Assembly: GCA_964017195.1 (NCBI GenBank) | Contig: OZ024895.1 | Location: 27,073,875-27,137,874, forward strand | Direction: 5' to 3' | DNA from: Siderastrea radians | Lineage: Eukaryota > Cnidaria > Anthozoa > Scleractinia > Rhizangiidae | Length of the DNA stretch: 64,000 bases | In this document: positions 23,401 through 35,400 of the stretch, piece by piece | Layout of the letters: each line of letters opens with the position of its first letter | Numbering within the stretch: position 1 is the stretch's first letter | Program-made: the position numbers and the translations under genes | The notes under the pieces: generated by a model | Seen by the model: the letters and a program-made list of their open reading frames with translations, nothing else | Told to the model about the DNA's origin: nothing | The model's database searches: none

Positions 23401-26400
23401 ATTAGATAGAGGATGTGCGCGGTAATTGTGTAAGGGAGGTTAGCGAAGGCCACTAGCCATTTTGGCTAGTGAAAATCTCAAAGCACTAAAGCACCGGATG
23501 GAAACCAAACTAAATATTGCTTCTGATGATTGGATCCCAAAAGCAAATTGAGTCAGCAGAAACTAAAACTGAACCTTATTCCTTACAAGGATATCATAAT
23601 GTTTGTATGACACTTGTTTTGTCCTCTCAACATTTTCCCTACTAATTCTTGTCTCAGATGGCAACGTTTTCTCTGTCATTTCATGTTCGAACGAAATTAG
23701 TTGTCTTCAGAATGTTTCACCATAGGTTTCCTTGAAATGCGTTAATGCGTTCATATGGTATTTGTCTACATGTTAGTAGGGTCACACAATTCTTTAGTCT
23801 TATCGAATTCTTATCGACGTTTTGCCATTAATTGAAACGTTCGTACAATAGTTCCTCTCTACGTAACATCTTCACAGTGTTTCTCCGTGCGTAAGAAGGT
23901 TCGTTGATTTATTAGTCTAGCGTTCTCAACGTTTCTTTGTACATTAGCACGTCCGTACGACATTGTTCTGCTCTTCCAAAGTTTTTCAGTGTTAGTACAC
24001 TCGTACGATAAGTCGACACTGCTTAGCATTTCTCTGTACGTTAGCATGTTCATACGGTTTAAGTCTTGTCTTCTCAACGTTTATCCGTACATTAGTGCAA
24101 TTTTAGTTGTCTCATTTACGTTTCTCCATGTCCCACTGTAATAGTTCAGTTTGTCCGTTCGGCATTCTTCCCTACGTCGCACACTTTCTTACGGAATTAG
24201 TTTTGTCTAATAACGTTTCTCCCGTAAGTTAGAAGTTGCATATTTTATTAGTCTCTGTATCTTGGTACGTTGGCAGCGTTTCTCCCTACTGTAGTGCATT
24301 TGCAACCAACGTGTTTGATATGACTTCTCAGCGTTTCTCCTTACCTTAGTAAGTTCGAACCCGTAGAGAGAAACGCTTGGAAGAGAAACTATTGTACGAA
24401 CAGTTCAATTAATGGCAAAACGTCGAAACAGAAGACTAAAGAATTGTGTGACCCTACTAACATGTAGACAAATATCATATGAACGAATTAATGGACCTTT
24501 CAAGGAAATGTATGGTGAAACATTCTGAAGACGACTAATTTCAGCATTCAAGTTCTTCACTCTTGAGATTACAGAGAGGCATGTTTACAGTACTTAACTC
24601 GGCTAAAAATTAGACATATTGAACATAGTATGAGATTATGCAAAAAGTCTGGCTAGTGAAAATTTATTTTTGGCTAGTGAAATCAAACCTCTCACTAGCC
24701 ATTAGGCTACTAAGGTGAAGTGGTAGTCTCGAGCCCTGGATGCGCGTGGTAATTGTGTAAAGGAGGTAGGGAAAGCCAAGAAGTCTGTTTTAGTTTTTTG
24801 TTTGAAGTACACCAATTCTTTCAACCATTAAATATCCACTTAAATATGAGAACTATTAATACATAACAGCCCCGGGAAGGGAAGCTGAGAGACTCTGTGC
24901 CGCCTGTAAATTCCCCATAATTTCTTGTTGAAAAAGGTCAGCAAATGGGTTCTTTTAGTAAAATATAAAGAAATTCGAATTTGGTCCTGTCACTGGATTC
25001 TCGATATTTAGAGAGATCTGCTCTTAAGGCCGCGGGTGAGAGACTAGATCATCGGTATTCATTTATTTAAAGCGTATGCACGAAGTGCGACGAATGATAG
25101 CGACATTGCACGAAATATTCATAGTAAGCTCTGCAGTATAAAATCTTTGGTTTATGCATCAATGGTTGCTCGTGCGTTTAATCGTGTGGCAGGAAACATT
25201 GTGCATTTTAAGTATTGTTAAATAAAAATTTTCATAACAATAATTAATAAATGCGTCGAGCGCTCGCTTGTTGTATCTGTACCGTTCTTTTTATTCCTTA
25301 TCTGTTAGTTGAAACGTTAATTGCAACTTTTTAGAATTTTTACGGCAAAACAAAACGAAAATAAAATACTGTTTCTACCTTCTATCTCGAATATTTATCA
25401 ACATCACCAATTTTGTGTCCAATATTTATCAACATCTGGGTCTTTCGTAAGTGGAACTCCATGAAGTTTTTTTCTGTGTATGTATACACTGCTCCACAGA
25501 CCGGAAAACAATAAAAGAGTTCGATTTCGTCGTTCTTTTTGGTTTTAATTAGTGTTTAATTCTACGTTTTAGCGGAAAAAATCCGCTTTGAAAATTTCGA
25601 TAGTAAAATTCTCTTTCTATTTTGTGTGCGGTATAAATATTAATTGGTTCAGCACCAATGCTTTTTTCTTTCGTTTATTTTCGACGGAAAATACACGATT
25701 TTTTAAGATTGCATGGAACCTATTGTTTGTTTCTGGAGTGTTAACAATAGCTTTGCAATTTTTATATCCATAATTTACATAATAAAATATTCTTGGCTTA
25801 AACACTCGTGTTTCTTCGATAAGCCTTCGGAAGCCCTAAAACCACCAATTTTGTGTCCAAGAATACAGCGCGGATATAAAATTTCCTGAACTGACACAGC
25901 AGACAGGTGAAATAGGTGTGTTGTAGGTTGTCACAACAGAAGCACTTTTTTCAAACAGGCTTTTTAACAGAAGTTTTAAGTCTTCAAATTTAAACAAGGA
26001 CGATTTTACTAATTTAAAGGCTGATAACTTTCAGTGGAACTTGAAATCACAAAATCGGCTTCTGTTGTGACACAATAGAGGTTTTAACTGATCAACTAGT
26101 GGCAAAATCAAGAAGTGTTAACTTCTCCATGAGGAGAAAACTTGGACACGGAGTCACGTTTTACTTTGGAAGCTCAAAGCATCGCAAAGAAAAACAATTT
26201 ATCAAAGGAAAAACAGTCTTGTTGCACTTCCAACATTCCTCAAGCCCTCTATTAAGTTTCAACAAAATCGGCTCCCAAACGATCAAGATCTAAAGCTTTT
26301 TAACGTACGACCTCCACCAAAATTTTGCCTTATAAATTTATTCATGAGCAGCTTGTCACCCGCGGCCTTAAGAGGCTCTGACTGTAAATATCGAGAATTG

Positions 26401-29400
26401 GTGGACAGGCTCAAAAAATCGAAAATCCTGATAACTTGCCAGAAGAACACTTTTGGGGAGCTATCTTCAAAAATATTATTTAAACTTTCTGGAACTCTAT
26501 CGTTTTCGAGAAATTCGGAAAAAACGGTTTTGCTTAATTAATTATGCAAAAATGAGGGTCAAAATTAAGCAAATTGCGTGCGCTTGCGTTTAAACAGTTT
26601 GCAACACTATAAAACAATTTTAATGTTAGATGATAGCAATACTCTTCTACTTTCTAACAATGGGAGTTACTTGGAGTTTCGCTTTATTTATGCAGTTTGG
26701 TGGCTCTTTGGAACGATGGCATTTTACGCACTTTGGAAAAAGGCAAAAATTGGGTAACTTCAGAGGCTTAGAATGGGCCTTGGTATGTGTAATATCAAAT
26801 TGAAATAAGTACTCTGATAAAGTTCGGTCCTGATACTATTATGATATGAAATAAAAAATCTGGGCAGTTCAGGCTTGCGCTGACAAAAACAAAAATTTGC
26901 GGACCAGTGTTGCCAAAAGTTGCATAATGCTAATTTTTGGTGTCAATCTTCCTGATGGTGATCTGGTTTGGGGAGCTCAGTTTTGAGCATTTTATTCACT
27001 GAAGACACACGAAGAATGAACTAAAACATTCCTTCAATCTATTCTTTCGTCAATCTATTCTTAGTCTGAAAAGTTCTACACAAGCTGTTGCGTGACCGGT
27101 GTCACGTGGACATTCTTGTCAACTTTATGGTAGCTTTTTTACGGTGTGCATCTTCTGTTGGGACAGAGCATCTTGTCTCGCCAGTTCTTCAGCAAATACC
27201 TTACGCATCCCTGTGTTTAAGGCACACTGTCATGTGCAGCTGACATTCTACTGAAAGGAAAGTACCTAGAGGTATCCGACAGGTAAGTCATACATGATTC
27301 AGTCGCTCCGTTTTCAAAGGCCGGAAAGCAGTGTGTTGTTATTATTATTTTTCAGTATTTGTCAAAACAAGTGCTGTTTCTATCAATTATCACACTTCTT
27401 GTATTGATGTAAATTAATATGTTCAGCACAAACCACAGACGTCCTGGCAGCATGATGTATTTATGAGTTGTCTCAGTACTGCGGCTGTTTAAGAGGTCTA
27501 AGAGAACTAAGAGATATCAATGCACAGAAAGTTTGCTTGGCTTTACTTTGCAAGAACGCTGAGAAATCTTCACAGTTTGCATTTAGAAGATAAAATTTTC
27601 ATTGAAGAATATTTTCACGTTATGAAGGTTCAGTGCTGTTGCGTGACATTATTTTGAGTAATACTTTTGTTTTCCTTGCTAACATGGCCCAGGTAATTAA
27701 ATGATTTGTAAAAGAAACCATGTATATTTTTGAGGAGATTAATAATTTCCCAACAAAAATGCAAATAATAAAGTATAACAAAGAGGGGCCATTGGTGCTT
27801 CAGAGTTTAGACATGACGAAATATCATTACTCACTGCACTTTGGTTTCACCAACAATTTTCCAAATTCATTTGTAATTTTTTAGAATGATAAAGAGGGAT
27901 ACCGTCGAATGCAAGATCAAGTAGTCAGGCTATCTAAAAGTAGTTACGGGAAAGTATTTGTCATATTTCAAGTCGTCGTCCCATTATTACTTCATATTTC
28001 CTATTATGTAAATTATGCAAATTTTGGCAACACTGGTCTGCAAATTTTTGTTTTTGTCAGTGCGAGCCTGAATTGCCCAGATTTTTTGTTTCATATCGTA
28101 ATAGTATCAGGACTGAACTTTATCACAATACTTATTTCAATTTGGTTTTACACATACCAAGACCCATTTTCAGCCTCTGAAGTTACCATATTTTTGCCTT
28201 TTTCCAAAGTGCATAAAATGCCTTTGTTCCAAAGAGCCACCAAACCGCATAAATAAAGCGAAACTCCAAGTAGCTCACATTGATAGAAGGTAGAAGAGCA
28301 TTGCTATCATCTAACATTAAAATTGTTTTATAGCATTACAAATTCTTTAAAAGCAAGCGCACGCTATTTGTTTAATTTTGAGCCTTATTTTTGCCTAATT
28401 AAGTAAAACCATTTTTTCCGAATTTCTCGAAAACAATTTTTGAAGGTAGCTCCCCAAAAGTGTTCTTCTGGCAAGTTATCAGGATTTTTGATTTTTTGAG
28501 CCTGTCCACTGATTCTTGATATTTACAGTCAGAGCCTCTTAAGGTGTTTTGATACAGTTTTTTTGGGACCATACCTCACTTTTAAGATCGGCTCTTAGAC
28601 AGTCTTTATCTTGTGGGATCAACGTGAAATTTGCAGTACTTTTTGGTTTTGGATTGAACTTTAGCGTGATTTACATTTTGTGAAAATCGATATTTCCATG
28701 ACAACGATAAACAAAAATCCTCGAAAACACTAAAATTGAAATTTTCCTCGACACAGATTTCACTTTGAAAAGTAAATACCAACATCTTAAACTGCGGTGT
28801 ATGGCAAACAAAATATACAAGAACAAAAAAATTCTGTATGTTTGTTTTGAAATAAATCGCAAAAACATTTTCAACCTTAGTTTTTGCATAGTAATAGTAA
28901 ATGCACCGAAAAATAATCAATGCTTTGATGAAATGGCTAGAAAATACTTTCAAAATGTGTCTTTTACTTGCTATTTTACGCCTAGAAAGTTTTGTTGAAA
29001 CTGGTGTTCGCGATCTCGAGAACGAATTGTTTTTCTAAGATCATTCGCGTAATAATTTTGTGGTAATTTTTGAATTTGAGCGCTTTTGCGAAAATCTTAA
29101 GAACGGCTCGATGGATTTTTTTAAAACATTGAGCATGCGTGCTTGACGATGTGACCAATTTTAGTATTGAGTCTTATTAACATTGATTCACTGGAACACT
29201 TTTAGATTTAACGTTAAAGAGGACGTATGAACCGACGGAAAAGCTTGCGTTACAAATTCACAGTTGGCAAGTAAATGCTATTATATTCAAAGTAGTGCAT
29301 AATTCATTGCTTCGTGATTTTTATCTGGTTTCTTTGTTCTTTGTTGCACTGTAGATTACAACGAAAAGTAAAAATCACAGAGGAATGCTTTGCGCATTAC

Positions 29401-32400
29401 TTTAAATATATTAGCATTTATTTGCCAACTGTGAATTTGTAACGCAAGCTTTTCCTTCGGTTCATACGTCCTCTTTAACGTTAAATCTAAAAGTGTTCCA
29501 GTGAATCAATGTTAATGTGACTCGATATTAAAATTGGTCACATCGTCAAGCACGCGTGCTTAATGTTTTAAAAAAATCCATCGAGCCGTTACTAAGATTT
29601 TCGCAAAAGCGCTCAAATTCAAAAATTACCACAAAATTATTACGCTAATGATCTTAGAAAAACAATTCGTTCTCGGGATCGCGAACACCAGTTTCAACAA
29701 AACTTTCTAGGCGTAAAATAGTAAGTAAAAGACACATTTTGGAAATATTTCCTAGCCATTTCATCAAAGCATAACTTTCTAGGCGTAAAATAGTAAGTAA
29801 AAGACACATTTTGAAAGTATTTCTTAGCCATTTCATCAAAGCATTGATTATTTTTCGGTGCATTTACTATTACTATGCAAAAACTAAGGTTGAAAATGTT
29901 TTTGCGATTTATTTCAAAACAAACATACAGAATTTTTTTGTTCTTGTATATTTTGTTTGCCAGACACCACAGTTTAAGATGTTGGTATTTGCTTTTCAAA
30001 GTGAAATCTGTGTCGCGGAAAAATTTCAATTTTAGTGTTTTCGAGGATTTTTGTTTATCGTTGTCATGGAAATATCGATTTTCACAAAATGTAAACCACG
30101 CTAAAGTTCAATCAAAAACCAACAAGTATTGCAAATTTCACTTTGACCGGACAAGGAGAAGACTGTCTAAGAGCCGATTAAAAAAGGTAGGTATGGTCCC
30201 AAAAAACTGTATCGAAACACCTTAAGGAGCCAGCTGCTCTACCTTTCTTAGGGAGACTGTTCCAAAGAAAAGCTGTGTTTCAGGTAGTTGTAGTTCTTGG
30301 CCTTGTAAGACCAGTTTATGGACAGCGTCGTGGAAATCACTGGATACCATTCTCTCAGTGAACATGTCAAATAAATAACCTGGGGCGAGCTTATTGATAC
30401 CCTCAAAAACCATACAGGCCTTTTGATTTGCCCCTCTGACAGAAAGGGGGTCCCAGCCAATGTTTGTTGGAGAAATTTTGCAATCTTGTTTTGTTTAAGG
30501 ATGTATAACCATCAACTTCATTTTGTCTTCCTTTCTAGGAATTTAAACATTCAAAACAAAATCTCAAGAAATTGGAAAAGAATCTCCAAAAAGAAAAAGA
30601 AAAGGTAGGTACATAACAGCTGTAAACCATTAACTATTGTAGGTTGTTTCCAGCCCATGTAATGCTACTCTGTGTAGAGGTTTTGAGAGGAACTTTAGTA
30701 ATCAGACTAAGTAGCCCTTATGTCCAAATGAACCAGCTTAGTGTCCAGAGGTCTGTGATCCAAGCAAGCCTGTCCTTGGGATGTAGAACAGACCCTTCAC
30801 ATATCCTTTGGAAACTTAAGGTGACACTTCAGCTTAATGGCAGGATGCCAGTACAAAACAGAGTGTTTGTTTAATTAAATTTGTAGAATCAAGCTGAAAC
30901 TGGTCTAAACATTCTTAAGGACATGTTTTTGTGGCAAACGGCTCAGATGAGTAAATCCTTAATGGGTGTGTTGAAACAATTAGACAGGTCCTTTGAGTGG
31001 TGTGTGGTTGGATTTTGTCCCGCTACAATAATCATATCACTTTTGGATGCATTCCAGTTTATTGGTTAGTTGAACAGACCACTTAGTGTAACCGGGCGAC
31101 GCAAGTGGTTAAACGTCGTCAGCGGCAGAAGCTATAGTGCGGAGGCACAACATGAATTCTTAATGGATGCAAGGAGTGGGCTTACATGAACGTTTATTGA
31201 AAGCACAGAAAACTAAGTACAAAACTAATAACACTGTGTATTAAAAACTAAACAGAATAAAAACGGCTAAAAAGGTTACAGACCACATGAAAATGAGCTA
31301 AAATTATATACAAACGGCTACAAATGTGTTAAGAAAGCAACAAGACGATATGAAAACTATGAAAGCGGTAAAATGACGTAAAACGGGAATGAGTTACATT
31401 CTGTACCTGTACAAGGACACAAACTGCATCTACCAGAGGACTAGCCCCTCTGGGGAGCTAAGCTCCACAGCTAACTCAAATGAACAGTACAAAACTAGTT
31501 GAATTTATACGCAAGTAAAGACAACTGTATGTGACAGGAAATACATCACAAGCACAAAATGGTTACATCACATCCTGTTTGATAACCAGACAAGGGGAAT
31601 TTATCAACGCCCTTGACCTACACCCAACCTATAATTATCAGTGTTGACAACAGCTGCAAACAAAAGCATGACTAGTAAACTCACAACAGGATTTACCTAA
31701 GGGAAACAGATGTTTGCCACTCCTACAGAAGGATAACAAAACCTACACAGTTCTAAATAATGTAATCCTTACAATTACGTGATCTGACCTTCCATGTTAC
31801 CTAAACCGTAACAAAAGAGCTTTCTAGATGGTGGGAGTAAAACGATCTGCCAACGTCTGCAACATTGCGTAACAAATCACTGATAGAAATGAAACAACAC
31901 TAAGGCTCTTTGACTAGGGAAATACAAGAAAATATTCCTAGAATGGCTTAAAAATAACCTAGAAATTCTGTTAAAAAACATGCAAAGTGACACTGTCACA
32001 TTAGGATTTACAGGTGCAACAAGGTAGAAAATCTCTGCCCTTTGGGTGGCTGATTTTGGAGAAAACTATGAGACACTTTGGAATAAGTGTGAACTTTGAC
32101 CGTCAAAATTCACTCACAAGAACAATATTATTCTCCCCCCCCCCCCCTTTCCTCCCCACCCATCCCCTTATCAGTGTTGCTTTGCTGCCACAAAGTGTGG
32201 TGGAGGAAAGGGGGAAAGAACAGCTTTTTTTCTTGTTGTTGTTTTCCGGTAGGGAAATGGGAAAATAATTATGCATTTGTCTCAAGAATGAGGTCCCATC
32301 CCAGGATGAACATGGATATGTTCATTAAATTAAGTCACCGAGTGAGCTAAACAGAGCCCACAAAAGCAGTGTTCCCAATCAACTGTGACTCAGTGCCCCA

Positions 32401-35400
32401 TCATCAGGAGGTACCTTAATCAACTGTGTTTCAGATAGAAGACCTCCACAATATCCTCAACGATCTCGCTTAATCTTACAAGGTTCCTTGAGATCCCTGC
32501 ACGCAGTGATCCTCAAGGACCCTGCAATGATCCTGAAGGACCCTGTAACAATCCTTGAGGTTCCTGCAAAGATCCTTAAAGTCCTTGCCCAACAGTGTCT
32601 TTGAGGTGTTTGCTAATCCCAGTTGACTCTGGGGAGTCTAAATGTCTGGAAACTCCTGCAATTGAAGCTTTGGTAAATGTAGTTTTTGTATGTGACTGAG
32701 AGGTGTCTTCCACTGGGAATTGTCTGTTCACATTTCCAATGAAAAAAAAGAATAAAGTAATAATGCACAGCTTTATCATACTACTACATGATTGTATATT
32801 TTCTGCAGCTGGCAGAACTTCAGAGTGTTCCTGAGAAAAAACAAAATGAGTTGCAGCAGTTGGAGGAAAGGAAAAATGATCTGGAGGTATCCAACTATTA
32901 TTAAGTTGAAATATGCAGCTGTACTTATTTATTATTTCTTAGTTTTGTCATGAGTTACCATAAGATCATAATAGGTTGCAAATGCGTATAGCTGTTGTTT
33001 TTTCATGGTGGCAAATGGGTGGGTTTGGGGGTGGGGGGAGTACTCCAATAAAAACCTGAACGATGTCAATATTCTGCCAGTTTTGCTATGCTTAAAGTAT
33101 GTACTGGTATCTTATGAATCAGGTTTGTGTCTTCATACAACTCAATATAAGAAAATGATCTTGTTGCATTCACATTTCTTCAGCATGTACATGTTGCAAA
33201 CTGAGGACAAAATTCATCTTCTATTGCAAATCCAAAGAACTATTGAATTATTGAAGAATTTACACCAGAGTGTTTGGACACTGGTGGTTGGGCCTGTTTC
33301 TTTGTGGGCCCATGGTCACAACACTGGTTTCAGTTTACTAATTACCTAAGCCACGATACGCAACCGAACGTCTGAACGAACTTCACTTACTCACAAATTT
33401 TCGGACTTGAATAGCTTTAACTGTAAAAATGCTGTAAAAGTTCATCGGAGAAAGCGTCTTGTGTTCAAGTATGTTTTCGTACCTTTTTTATACTTGTTAT
33501 AAGGATTAAAATGCATGTTTGAGTCTTATTCAGACTACAAATTCAATCACCGATCCGTAGTGAAAAGGACTTCACTTCAACCAATATGTTCATTGAATGA
33601 AATGACTCCGCTATGAATTTTTGACGAAAATTTTTTTTTCCAAATCTTGAGCTTCTAAACTCGGGGTGCGGCTTATCTGCGAGTGCGGCTTATACGCCGG
33701 TGTTTACAGTACCTTGTTAGTTTTTATGTAGATCTTTTCTTTTGCAGAAATTGTTTTGTTGATAAGTAAGTAATATTAATTTTTGTTTTAACTAGGTAAA
33801 AAGAAAAGCAGAGGAAGCAAAACTAGCAGAGATTATGGCAGGTAAAAAAAAATCTTCTGTGGTAATATCGAAAAGTTGATGGGTAAGCTGCAGTTTATTT
33901 ACATCACATATATTTTTTATCGGATGTTCTGCACCCAATTTAAGCATTTAACAAACTCTCAGTTTGAGGAATATAATCTGAATACTTTTGTTTTTAATTT
34001 GTAGTTGGTTGATATTGTTTTTTTAGTTTGATTCTGTGGAGACATAGACTTGTGAAGCAGCCAAATACTTTGCTTTTGGTGTTTGGCTATGCAACTCATC
34101 TCGTACTAGAATCCGTTTATCTTCCTTCATGCATCCATAACTTATAAGTGAGTCTCTGGCTCAGGAGACTTGTCACCATTGTCAAGTTTCTTTCTCAGAC
34201 ATTGTTTCTGTAAAAAGCAATGCAATGTGCCATTACCTGGTATGTCTTGTAGAAACCAATTTGTTTTCTGCAGTATTTTGTTGCTGCAGTAGACCCAGCT
34301 GTGAATCTGTCTTTGAACTGTAACACATTTCCTTTAGATCCTGTTCTCCAGTATAGTTTACTTCTTACTATCTCAAACTCTCATTATTTCACTCAATTTT
34401 TTGTTTCCCTTGCATGCATGCATGCAATAGTAGGAATCCACTGTGTTAACGTATGGCAGTTTTGCAGTTTATGAAACACTTATGCATCTTTCACACTAAC
34501 TGAATGTTTAAAGTCATTGTTTTCTTGCTATGTGTTAACTAAAATACTTGAAGTGGGCTCTTTCTTTGTACCTTGTACCTTTGTACCAGGACTTTTCTTT
34601 CTTCTTTTTTATTCTGAGGTGGCAAGAAGCTAGGTCATGCTGCTGTCTAACTGTTGTTACAGCCTGAGAAACCTAGTATATTTGAAGGTTTTTATGCAAA
34701 AAGGGTTAGAATTGCAATTTTGGCACAGTGATGAAAATAAGGACACTTTTTGAGGTGGCTCGCCTGGATTTTGTAAGACCATACCACCCAACATTTGAAT
34801 GGCTGAATATACTTCACTGTCAGTGCTCAGTAGGACTGGCGAGTTTACACATTTACTGAGACACATTGAACAAACGTTTCAAAAAAGTTGGTTGATTTAC
34901 AGCTGTGTAACCACAGCAACACAGTGATGACATCATCCATTTTACAAATCTCCAATTTTCTCAAAATCTAGTCCTAAAAACAACCTAATGTTCCTGAAAA
35001 AATTATATGAGGCTGAATATTTTCCTTGTCAAAATTAAAGGTTCCCCTTGGACTACTTTCTAGGAGAGTTCCATGCAATTTCCTTCACTCGATTTTCTTT
35101 GATGTCGCAATGAGTGATCGCTAAAAAAAACAGTCGTTTTATTAACAAGTAGAAAACGTTTTGCTATGGGAGCTGTAGTTCTGAAGTTCAACATGTGCAG
35201 CTGTCTCCGTAAATCTCAAGTGCATCAAATCATTTTTTAGGATAAGAAATGGAGCGAAGAATTTATGGAACTTTTACAGTTATCCACAAGAGTGTCAATG
35301 CCATATTCCTGTAGACAGCTAATATCTTTCAGAATTTTCTCTTTTGTCTTTATTCCACATATTTGCATATTACTGTCAAAACTTTCATGAGAATTTTCCT

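Larger units (their letters stand above)
20868..24686. mobile_element. Long inverted repeat with minisatellite arms
   Basis: Left arm 20868-22460 and right arm 23451-24686 are inverted copies. Their cores consist of degenerate units of about 40-50 bp around GGAGAAACGTTGAGAAGAC, followed by ACTAAT and CGTACGAAC. Outer and inner edges carry ACTAGCC/GGCTAGT motifs. A unique spacer of about 1 kb separates the arms. The right side continues to TCTCGAGCCCTG at 24737. No transposase seen, so nonautonomous; the superfamily is unclear. Confidence 0.75.

Noticed and set aside
28606..30225. Several 70-116 codon frames on both strands
   Set aside because: They are mirror copies created by the palindrome and match no family.
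32014..32350. 84-codon proline-rich frames
   Set aside because: Created by the C run at 32135-32147; no supporting context.
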